From positions 62,001 through 126,000 of the forward strand of contig NZ_MRCC01000013.1 of NCBI RefSeq assembly GCF_001904655.1: DNA of 64,000 nt, written 5' to 3'. The notes below the pieces were generated by a model. The model searched no databases, had not been told where the DNA came from, and saw only the letters and a program-made list of their open reading frames with translations. Every line of letters starts with the position of its first letter. The stretch's first letter is position 1. The position numbers and the translations under genes are program-made. The DNA comes from Chroogloeocystis siderophila 5.2 s.c.1. Its GTDB lineage: Bacteria; Cyanobacteriota; Cyanobacteriia; Cyanobacteriales; Chroococcidiopsidaceae. Below are positions 57,184 to 64,000 of the stretch, one piece after another.

Positions 57184-57948
57184 ATGAGTCAATTTATAGC
57201 TACATTACAAAAGAACTCACAACAGAAAAGTACAAGCGTAAATACATATCAATGTTTATTAATGGCTATCTTAGTTATTTTCTGTTGGGCAGTAAGTTTA
57301 GCTTATCTCCTTTCTATAGATATTTCAAATACGCCCAGCGTCAATTTTCTACCTGCTATACTTTTGCAAACATTCTTGTATACAGGTTTGTTTATTACGG
57401 CACATGATGCTATGCATGGAGTCGTTTTTCCAAAGAATGCTAGAGTTAATAACTTCATTGGTTCAGTAGCAGTAGGACTATACGCACTTTTCTCATATAA
57501 AAAACTCCTAAAAACGCACTGGCAGCATCATCAAAACCCCGCTACTGATTTAGACCCAGACTTTCATAATGGTAAGCAAGTAAACTTTTTCAGCTGGTAT
57601 TTCCACTTTATGAAAAAGTACTGGAGTTGGTGGAGGTTAGCAGGGTTAATTGCTATGTTTTATTTGGGAAGTTATGTATTACATTTACCTGAAAAGAATT
57701 TGACTTTATTTTGGATTGTTCCTTCTATTTTAAGTTCAGTACAGCTATTTTATTTTGGGACTTTCTTACCGCATCGAGAGCCAGTAGGTGGATATACAAA
57801 TGTTCATAAAGCACAGAGTAATCCGTTGCCTATTTTTTGGTCATTCATTACTTGTTATCATTTCGGTTATCATCGAGAACATCATGAATATCCCAATGTT
57901 CCTTGGTGGAAACTACCAGAAATATACAAAAAAAGCCAAAGCTTATAA
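57184..57948 (+). CDS. crtW: Beta-carotene ketolase, CrtW type
   Basis: This di-iron membrane enzyme of 254 aa adds 4-keto groups to carotenoids, giving echinenone and canthaxanthin. The three His boxes of the fatty-acid-desaturase superfamily are visible: HDAMH (about residue 74), HWQHH (about 115) and HREHH (about 235). Further CrtW text (NPATDLDPDFH, FGTFLPHREP) supports CrtW over CrtR or CrtO. Base composition is AT-rich compared with neighbours and it is flanked by a long spacer, which may indicate transfer. Ketocarotenoids also serve as orange carotenoid protein pigments. Confidence 0.9.
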   Translation: MSQFIATLQKNSQQKSTSVNTYQCLLMAILVIFCWAVSLAYLLSIDISNTPSVNFLPAILLQTFLYTGLFITAHDAMHGVVFPKNARVNNFIGSVAVGLYALFSYKKLLKTHWQHHQNPATDLDPDFHNGKQVNFFSWYFHFMKKYWSWWRLAGLIAMFYLGSYVLHLPEKNLTLFWIVPSILSSVQLFYFGTFLPHREPVGGYTNVHKAQSNPLPIFWSFITCYHFGYHREHHEYPNVPWWKLPEIYKKSQSL

Positions 57949-58020
57949 GTGCAATAGTTATTATCCCGCTTCAATTGCTATTTATAATTAATTTGCTAGG
58001 ACGTAACTCAATTTACAATT

Positions 58021-58854
58021 GTGACAAAACCGAAGATCCGTGTTGCTTTGACAATTGCTGGTTCCGATAGTGGTGGTGGCGCAGGAATTCAAGCAGATTT
58101 ACGCACGTTTGCTTTTCATTGTGTTCATGGTACGAGTGCGATTACTTGCGTAACGGCACAAAACACACTAGGAGTGACGCGTGTTGACGCGCTACCAGCA
58201 GCGGCTGTGATTGCACAAATACAAGCCGTTGTTGAAGATATTGGAATTCAAGCTGCGAAAACAGGGATGTTGTTAAATCAAGAGATTATCACAGCCGTTG
58301 CCCAGCAAGTAAGGAAATTAGAAATTCAGAATTTGGTTGTCGATCCGGTGATGGTATCGCGTACAGGCGCGCAGTTAATTGACGATGCAGCAGTTGTCAG
58401 TTTGCGAGAAAGTTTAATTCCGTTAGCAACTGTTGTCACGCCAAACAAGTACGAAGCACAGTTGTTGAGTGGTTTAGAAATTCATAACATCGATGATATG
58501 CGGGCGGCGGCGGGGCAAATTTATCAACTCGGTGCTAAAGCAGTTCTGGTTAAAGGCGGCGGAATGGCAGGTAATCTGCGCGGTGTGGATGTGTGGTTTG
58601 ATGGACAACACTGGGAAACTTTAACGACGATGCAGGTAGATACCGATAATACGCATGGTACGGGTTGCACTTTAGCAGCAGCGATCGCGGCTCATTTAGC
58701 GCTGGGAGATAATACTTTGACTGCTGTCCGCCGTGCGAAAGAGTATGTGACTACTGCGCTGCAATATGCTTTAGATATTGGTAATGGACAAGGACCTGTA
58801 GGACACTTTTTCCCGTTGTTAGCCGTAGATGGCTATAGTAGAGGTCAGAATTAA
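58021..58854 (+). CDS. thiD: Hydroxymethylpyrimidine phosphate kinase
   Basis: Thiamin-pathway kinase of 277 aa that phosphorylates HMP and HMP-P. The ribokinase-like fold shows ALTIAGSDSGGGAGIQADLRTF at the N-terminus and the catalytic segment NTHGTGCTLAAAIAAHLALG near the C-terminus, with VLVKGGG before it. The start is GTG 58021. No TPP riboswitch was seen in the short upstream spacer. Confidence 0.94.
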   Translation: MTKPKIRVALTIAGSDSGGGAGIQADLRTFAFHCVHGTSAITCVTAQNTLGVTRVDALPAAAVIAQIQAVVEDIGIQAAKTGMLLNQEIITAVAQQVRKLEIQNLVVDPVMVSRTGAQLIDDAAVVSLRESLIPLATVVTPNKYEAQLLSGLEIHNIDDMRAAAGQIYQLGAKAVLVKGGGMAGNLRGVDVWFDGQHWETLTTMQVDTDNTHGTGCTLAAAIAAHLALGDNTLTAVRRAKEYVTTALQYALDIGNGQGPVGHFFPLLAVDGYSRGQN

Positions 58855-59080
58855 AAGCTAGTTGAATTTAGCGGTTCTGATCTTCCATCATGTTCTAACT
58901 CTATTGACCATTGCTATAAAAGACGATAAAGCTTATTTTTTACTTTTTTCTAAGTAGCTACAAAAGTAAGGCAAGATCGACTATTCTTGTGCATAACCTT
59001 ACAGAATGGCTGAGTCTGATCGCTAACTAATACAGACCAGGCTAGCCTGATGAAGTTCTGTTCTTTATGCCAAGGCATCG

Positions 59081-59596
59081 ATGCGATCGAGTACAACCCC
59101 TCCCCCTAATTCCACCTCTGGAAGACAATACTCACCCTCGGTACCGCTTTCGGTATACAAGGAACTTGTTGCACAACTGCAAGCGACAGAAGCCAAAATC
59201 AACTTGCTGAGTGCGGAAAACTATGCATTAGCCAAACAAAATCAGCAACTTCGACAGGAAATCGAAACAGCGGTCCAGTCGGTTATCCGGCTGCAACAAA
59301 TCGTTGATGGTACGCCACCTTATAGCCCTAATTATCATGTTACTCGACCTGCTTCGTCTTCGCGGTCAACGCAGCGCCGCAAAAAAACAGTCAAGCCGAT
59401 GACTGTACCACCAAAGCAAACAAGTACGGTTGGGCGCTTACAGACAGAACAAGAAGATGGGAAATATCGCCGTCGCATGTCTCCAACCGCTTCAGAAGTC
59501 AATGGTTGGGGTTTGGCGATCGCAATCTTAGTCATTATCGTCTCGGCGTTTGGTGCAGGCTATCTTATTGTGGGACCACTGCGGTCTAATCGTTGA
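59081..59596 (+). CDS. Coiled-coil protein with C-terminal membrane anchor
   Basis: The 171-aa protein begins with a Pro/Ser/Thr-rich stretch. A coiled coil follows at about residues 25-75 (YKELVAQLQATEAKINLLSAE, YALAKQNQQLRQEIETAVQSV), then a basic linker. One membrane helix lies near the C-terminus (about 145-166: LAIAILVIIVSAFGAGYLIV). I do not know a named family; tail-anchored coiled-coil proteins of this kind occur as conserved hypotheticals in cyanobacteria. It lies just upstream of glnB in the same direction. Confidence 0.7.
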   Translation: MRSSTTPPPNSTSGRQYSPSVPLSVYKELVAQLQATEAKINLLSAENYALAKQNQQLRQEIETAVQSVIRLQQIVDGTPPYSPNYHVTRPASSSRSTQRRKKTVKPMTVPPKQTSTVGRLQTEQEDGKYRRRMSPTASEVNGWGLAIAILVIIVSAFGAGYLIVGPLRSNR

Positions 59597-59640
59597 ATAA
59601 GGAAATCTTTTACTAAAAAGCCACGTGCTACTCGTTTAAT

Positions 59641-59683
59641 GTATTATTTGTTACTAAATACTGAGATCATTGAATGGTATTTA
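59641..59683 (+). promoter_or_regulatory. NtcA-type promoter of glnB
   Basis: GTATTATTTGTTAC (59641-59654) is a perfect GTA-N8-TAC box. After 23 bases comes TATTTA (59678-59683), a reasonable -10 element. This predicts nitrogen-controlled transcription from about 59690, giving a leader of about 165 bases before glnB. Confidence 0.6.
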
Positions 59684-59848
59684 AAAGTTCATGTTTTACT
59701 CACCAGTACAAACACTGCACCCTGTCATACTTTTTATGGAAAATAACGAATTGACTGAATGTAACATCATCCTATAATTGACTTTGTTTTAGAACTGATG
59801 TGGTGATAGCGTTTATTTGAATGCTAAGCGAACTTAAATAAGGAGTGA

Positions 59849-60193
<345 letters not shown>

Positions 60194-60204
60194 TAAAAAA
60201 CTAA

Positions 60205-60355
60205 AAGTGAGGGGTAAGGAGCGAGTGGCTAGTTATGAGTTTTGAGTGATGCGTTTTGAGTTGAATATAAAACACTATTCTTCCTCTGCTCACGCCAGTT
60301 TGCTCAACGGGGCGAACTCCCGCACGCAACTGGCTCCCCCTGCACCCTTTGCTTT
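60205..60355. repeat. Low-complexity spacer with GCCAGTTGC element copy 2
   Basis: After glnB comes degenerate text GTGAGGGGTAAGGAGCGAG and GTGGCTAGTTATGAGTTTTG of the heptamer-like family. Then GCCAGTTTGC (60294-60303) and GCAACTGGC (60326-60334) form an inverted repeat around CTCAACGGGGCGAACTCCC. The same GCCAGTTGC-ACAACGGGG text opens the element at 47928. Confidence 0.5.
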
Positions 60356-60970
60356 CTATACCGCTCGCTCAACGCGAAGTTGTGTGAGTTGGGGAAGTAG
60401 TGCTTTAAAGGCTTGACCGCGATGGCTGACTTGCTGTTTGACTTCAGGAGGCATTTCAGCAAAAGTCATGTTGTGGCTTGGTACATAGAAAATTGGATCG
60501 TAGCCGAAGCCGCCGCTACCGCGAGGGGTAAAGAGGATTTCACCGCGACAAATTCCTTGCGTTTGCAGCGCAATTTCACCATTAGGACGCGCGATCGCGA
60601 TCGCACAAACAAACTTTGCTTGGCGATTTGCTGCTTTTGCTAGTTCGTTTAAGACGCGTTGAATGCGGTCAGCGTCAGTTTGACCATACCGCGCAGAATA
60701 CACGCCAGGAGCGCCATTAAGAGCATCGACGGCTAAACCCGAATCATCGGCGATCGCCCACTGACCAGTTGCTTTTGCTACCGTAGATGCTTTGAGACAA
60801 GCATTCTCAACAAAAGTACTCCCTGTCTCCTCAACTTCCAACGATTCTGGCTTGAGAATCAGTTCCCACCCCAAATCTTCAAGATAAGCTTGCATCTCGC
60901 GTAGCTTACCTGGATTACCTGTAGCAACTACGAGTAAGTTTGGCTGTTGACTAACAGATAACGCATTCAT
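60356..60970 (-). CDS. rdgB: XTP/dITP pyrophosphatase (Ham1/RdgB family)
   Basis: House-cleaning nucleotide pyrophosphatase of 204 aa that removes ITP, dITP and XTP. Motifs include VVATGNPGKLREMQ at the N-terminus, ENACLKA, ADDSGLAVDALNGAPGVYSARY and GSGGFGYDPIFYVPSHNMTFAEM. Length and order are standard. It is convergent with glnB and upstream of nothing obvious; the phosphohexomutase gene lies 82 bases upstream on the same strand. Confidence 0.95.
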   Translation of the reverse strand: MNALSVSQQPNLLVVATGNPGKLREMQAYLEDLGWELILKPESLEVEETGSTFVENACLKASTVAKATGQWAIADDSGLAVDALNGAPGVYSARYGQTDADRIQRVLNELAKAANRQAKFVCAIAIARPNGEIALQTQGICRGEILFTPRGSGGFGYDPIFYVPSHNMTFAEMPPEVKQQVSHRGQAFKALLPQLTQLRVERAV

Positions 60971-61052
60971 CAGTAGAGCCTCACAATCAAAGCTAGAACC
61001 CTAATATTAAAGTTGGAACTTGGGGTTCCATGGAAGCAGTGGACAGTACAAA

Positions 61053-62483
61053 TCATTCTGCCCACTGCTTTGCCCAAGCCAAAGTCCGATGGACTTGTTG
61101 CATTGTGGGGGCTTCGCAGTATAGGCGTAAAACGGGTTCAGTACCACTAAAACGAATCATTAGCCAACTGTTATCGGCTAACCGGAATTTGTAGCCATCG
61201 ATGCTGAGACAGTCTTGAACGCGTTCGCCCGCGATTTCGCTTAGAGATTGATTTTGGAGTTGCGCTAATAGCCGCGATCGCACTTCCATGCTAGCAAGTG
61301 GCAAATCAATGCGATCGTAGGCAGAAGTAAAATCAGTTTTTGCTTGCAGTTGACGATATAAATCGCTTAAATCTGTTTGCGATGTTGCAATCGCTTCGAG
61401 GACGTATAGTGCAGATAGTAAAGCATCGCGTTCGGGAATATGCGTTCCATAACCGATTCCGCCCGATTCCTCACCGCCTAGTAACACCTGAGTTTCTAAC
61501 ATCCGATCGGCAATGTATTTATAACCAATCGGTGTTTCATAAACGGATAGCTGGTGTAACGCAGCAACTTTGGGAATTAAATCAGAACCACTCACCGTTT
61601 TCACGATTTCGCCAGTCAAACCGCGCTCAACCGCTAAATGTTCGATGAGTATCGGAATTAAAACTTGCGAACTCAAAAAATTGCCTTGTCCATCGACCGC
61701 AGCAATGCGATCGGCATCGCCATCAAAGACTAATCCTACCGCTAAAGCTTCTACCGCGTTTCTTTGGTGCGATCGCATCAGGCGAAATAGGCGCGATAAG
61801 TAGCGCGGTAACGGTTCTGGCGCACCGCCACCAAAGAGAGGATCGCGATCACTATTAATTTCCTCTATGGGTACTCCCAAGATCTGCGACAACCCGCCAG
61901 AAGCAGCACCGTGCATTGCATCTGCAAATACACTCAGCTTTCCTTGCGTAATACAAGCGCGAATTTTTTCGATGTCTACTTTCGCGCGTAATGTTTCGCA
62001 GTAGTTTTGCCAAGGGTTAAAGTGCGATATTTTACCAGTTGTCTGGGTTGGTAATGGTTCACTCAGCAATGCTTCAATTTCTCGCGTAACTTCCGGCGGA
62101 ACCGATCCACCAAAAGCACCTTTAACTTTTAATCCTAGATAGCTACCAGGATTGTGACTCGCTGTAATGACTAATGCGCCTAATGCATTATGCTGCTTTG
62201 CTGCTAAGCTAAACGCTGGGGTAGGAGCGTAAGTTTCTGATAGCAAGACATCAAAACCAGCTTCGGTGACGGCTTTTGCGGCTTTTTGCGCAAACACTTC
62301 TGCCATAAAGCGACGGTCATAACCAACAATAACCGTATTGCTACCTGTATCGCCATACGTTTGCGATAAGACTTTTGCAGCGATCGGCGCAACTAGCGAG
62401 AGATTATCAAAGGTAAACTCCTCACCAATAATTCCTCGCCAACCGTCTGTACCAAACTTGATTGCATTCCCAGCAACTGGCAT
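61053..62483 (-). CDS. Phosphoglucomutase/phosphomannomutase family protein
   Basis: Alpha-D-phosphohexomutase of 476 aa. It starts KFGTDGWRGIIGEEFTFDN. The catalytic phosphoserine loop is TASHNPGSYLGLKVKG, the Mg2+ loop VFDGDADRIAAVD, the sugar-binding loop GGEESGGIGYG and the phosphate-binding loop RFSGTEPVLRLY. All four are intact. Whether glucose, mannose or glucosamine phosphate is preferred is not clear. Confidence 0.93.
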   Translation of the reverse strand: MPVAGNAIKFGTDGWRGIIGEEFTFDNLSLVAPIAAKVLSQTYGDTGSNTVIVGYDRRFMAEVFAQKAAKAVTEAGFDVLLSETYAPTPAFSLAAKQHNALGALVITASHNPGSYLGLKVKGAFGGSVPPEVTREIEALLSEPLPTQTTGKISHFNPWQNYCETLRAKVDIEKIRACITQGKLSVFADAMHGAASGGLSQILGVPIEEINSDRDPLFGGGAPEPLPRYLSRLFRLMRSHQRNAVEALAVGLVFDGDADRIAAVDGQGNFLSSQVLIPILIEHLAVERGLTGEIVKTVSGSDLIPKVAALHQLSVYETPIGYKYIADRMLETQVLLGGEESGGIGYGTHIPERDALLSALYVLEAIATSQTDLSDLYRQLQAKTDFTSAYDRIDLPLASMEVRSRLLAQLQNQSLSEIAGERVQDCLSIDGYKFRLADNSWLMIRFSGTEPVLRLYCEAPTMQQVHRTLAWAKQWAE

Positions 62484-62619
62484 CGAGTGTATCCTATTGT
62501 ATTTGCACTATTTACTTGAATCGAATCTAACATTGAAAGTTTAGCATTAATGAAAATCACACCTTACTTTTGTTAGGTAATCTACTAGAGGTCACACGTC
62601 AGAGTAGGTAACTAGCTTG

Positions 62620-62667
62620 GCGACTAAAGTCGCAGCTTAAAAACTAAGCCCACCTGCGTCGTGGGCT
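62620..62667. repeat. Two-hairpin dispersed intergenic element, copy 2
   Basis: GCGACT-AA-AGTCGC (62620-62633) is followed by AGCCCAC (62647-62653) and GTGGGCT (62661-62667). Read on the minus strand this has the same order as the element at 30514-30559: a GC-rich stem, a spacer of about 13 bases and an (C/G)CGACT-AGTCG(C/G) stem. Further pairing text (GTAGCTGCGGTTTTAACCG) follows near 62717-62736. Confidence 0.6.
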
Positions 62668-62743
62668 AATGAAAAGTATGTTGTATAGAAATCTGTGAAG
62701 ACAGGTTTTGTTTATGTAGCTGCGGTTTTAACCGTTCAGCTAT

Positions 62744-64000
62744 TTATAATTGCGATTGAAAGAATAATACAACTCTGCCTACGATGCGCTGCCAAGTAGG
62801 ACGCCTGTGCCACTGAGTTTGGTTAATCTGTTCGCTTCTTGCAAATCCTTTAAGAAAGAATTGCTCGATATTTTGCACGAGTTGCTCATCAGCAGAAGAT
62901 ATCTCAAGTTCGTCGTTGTGGAAGAAACTGCGCGGATCGAAATTTGCGCTTCCGCTACTCACCCAGTAATTATCTAAAAGTAAGGCTTTGGCGTGCATCA
63001 TACTCGGTTGGTATTCGTAAATTTTCACGCCTGCTTTGAGTAAACTGCCGTAAAGTTGGCACGAGGCGTAGTAAACAAATTTTTTGTCACACTGACTACC
63101 ATTTGTCAGAATGCGGACATCGATTCCATTATTTTTTGCACTGACAAGTTCTGTTTGCAAGTTTTCGTCGGGTATGAAGTAGGGGCTAGCAATCCACATT
63201 CGTTGTTTTGCAGCCGAGATACTCACTTGAAATAATGCTCTCACCGATGAGGCGCGATACGAAGGATCGTCACCAGCGGTGACTAAGACAATTGCATCAT
63301 CGTTTGGTAGCGGATTAAAAATTTGAGGATCTAAATCAGCAGTACCGCGTACATAAGTCCAGTGCTGCATAAATATTCCTTCGAGGGCTGCGACGACTTC
63401 ACCTTCCCAGCGCATCTCAAAATCGTACCAAGGACCTGTATCTTGAATATTATCGAGTCCATCCCAATAGTCAGAAATTCCTGCGCCGCCAATTAAGCCT
63501 ACTTTACCGTCAATGAGGAGTAGTTTGCGGTGCGTACGCGCAAAGTAATCTACCGGAGCTTTCCAGTTAAAATCGTTGTAGAAATGAATATTAATTCCGG
63601 CGGCGCGTAATCGTTGCCAATAGCGTTGTGACAGTTTTTTTGCACCGTATTGATCGACAACAATTTCAACTTCAACACCCGCTTGCGCGCGTTCAATCAG
63701 TGCATCAGCTAAGTCATTGACGCGTCGCCCTGGAGTCATGAAAAAGGTTTCAAAATGAATCGCGTGCTGGGCGCTACGAATAGCCGCAAGTCTCGCTGCA
63801 TTGATCGCTTCAGATTCTACCCAAAAACCTGTTAAGCGTCCGCTGGTTGTCACAGAGTTTGATAGGCTAGCAAGTGCTAAAGGAAAACGCGGATCGCGCG
63901 GCGCGGGAACGTTTTTGATTTTGTACTCGATGCGATCGCGAAACGTTCCTCGAAAGTACAAAATAAAAACAACGACACCTGCTATTACTGACGCTGCTAC
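62744..64000 (-). CDS. Phospholipase D/cardiolipin-synthase family protein (5' end beyond window)
   Basis: Two HKD motifs are visible: HRKLLLIDGKVGLIGG in the first half and HAKALLLDNYWVSSGSANFDPRS in the second, the catalytic pair of PLD-type phosphatidyltransferases. The reading frame continues past the TTG at 63961 to base 64000 with hydrophobic residues (VIAGVVVFILYF). The true N-terminus is therefore a membrane segment outside the window and at least 418 codons are present. Cardiolipin synthesis or another phosphodiester exchange is likely. Confidence 0.88.
   Translation of the reverse strand, partial: VAASVIAGVVVFILYFRGTFRDRIEYKIKNVPAPRDPRFPLALASLSNSVTTSGRLTGFWVESEAINAARLAAIRSAQHAIHFETFFMTPGRRVNDLADALIERAQAGVEVEIVVDQYGAKKLSQRYWQRLRAAGINIHFYNDFNWKAPVDYFARTHRKLLLIDGKVGLIGGAGISDYWDGLDNIQDTGPWYDFEMRWEGEVVAALEGIFMQHWTYVRGTADLDPQIFNPLPNDDAIVLVTAGDDPSYRASSVRALFQVSISAAKQRMWIASPYFIPDENLQTELVSAKNNGIDVRILTNGSQCDKKFVYYASCQLYGSLLKAGVKIYEYQPSMMHAKALLLDNYWVSSGSANFDPRSFFHNDELEISSADEQLVQNIEQFFLKGFARSEQINQTQWHRRPTWQRIVGRVVLFFQSQL

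Noticed and set aside
57950-58020. Possible TPP riboswitch before thiD
   Set aside because: The spacer is only about 70 bases and lacks the CTGAGA and ACCTGATCTGG elements.

Overview
The window is chromosomal DNA of a cyanobacterium. The HIP1 octamer GCGATCGC recurs throughout genes and spacers. The gene content also fits: ferredoxin-type nirA and narB with an NrtABCD permease, NtcA-type promoters, PII, a ferredoxin sulfite reductase and a CrtW carotenoid ketolase. The exact genus cannot be fixed from sequence alone; a Chroococcidiopsis/Gloeocapsopsis-like organism is only a guess.

Layout. 1-2.2 kb: the 5' part of a nitrate-reductase-associated gene (narM-like) coupled to a PsiE-family membrane protein, then a decayed ClC chloride-channel gene. 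2.5-4.2 kb: a small membrane protein, ppa, panD and a FeoC-like protein. 4.3-7.2 kb: ferrous iron uptake, with feoB and a tandem-FeoA fusion. 7.6-20.9 kb: the complete nitrate assimilation locus. cnaT, ntcB and a HEAT-repeat gene read leftward; nirA-nrtABCD-narB read rightward from a shared spacer that carries a perfect NtcA promoter and two TGCA-N5-TGCA motifs.

20.9-27.3 kb: a sulfide/persulfide island. It holds an ArsR-type regulator, type II sulfide:quinone reductase, an ETHE1-like persulfide dioxygenase, a membrane rhodanese, a TauE/SafE exporter, a CstB-like dioxygenase-rhodanese fusion and a Blh/DUF442 phosphatase-like protein. Each promoter region, including that of the regulator, has a copy of the same imperfect palindrome (ACCATNTGRTAATAT), so the island looks like one autoregulated regulon. 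It resembles the staphylococcal cst operon in content but has a different regulator class.

27.4-35.1 kb: PPK2, an unusual RCK-pore-RCK ion channel, adenine/adenosine deaminase with an NCS2 purine permease, a deleted Uma2 gene, a GNAT enzyme and a creatininase-family protein. 35.3-39.4 kb: an exported double left-handed-beta-helix (gamma-carbonic-anhydrase-like) protein, an AT-rich NgoPII-like restriction-modification pair and a methyltransferase. 39.4-52.9 kb: mfd, a CNNM/CorC-type protein, a small outer-membrane protein, a large nucleotide-sugar epimerase, sulfite reductase with a C-terminal ribbon-helix-helix domain, rsmE, a TPR protein and an anchored repeat protein. 53-64 kb: tRNA-Phe with a possible integrase remnant beside it, a ZnuB-like permease divergent from a SmtB-type sensor, an SDR, crtW, thiD, a coiled-coil membrane protein, glnB under an NtcA-like promoter, rdgB, a phosphohexomutase and a truncated phospholipase-D family gene.

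Nitrogen control ties three places together (ntcB, nirA and glnB promoters). Sulfur metabolism appears twice (assimilatory sulfite reductase and sulfide/persulfide detoxification). Several genes are decaying (ClC, Uma2, integrase fragment), and families of dispersed intergenic repeats are present.
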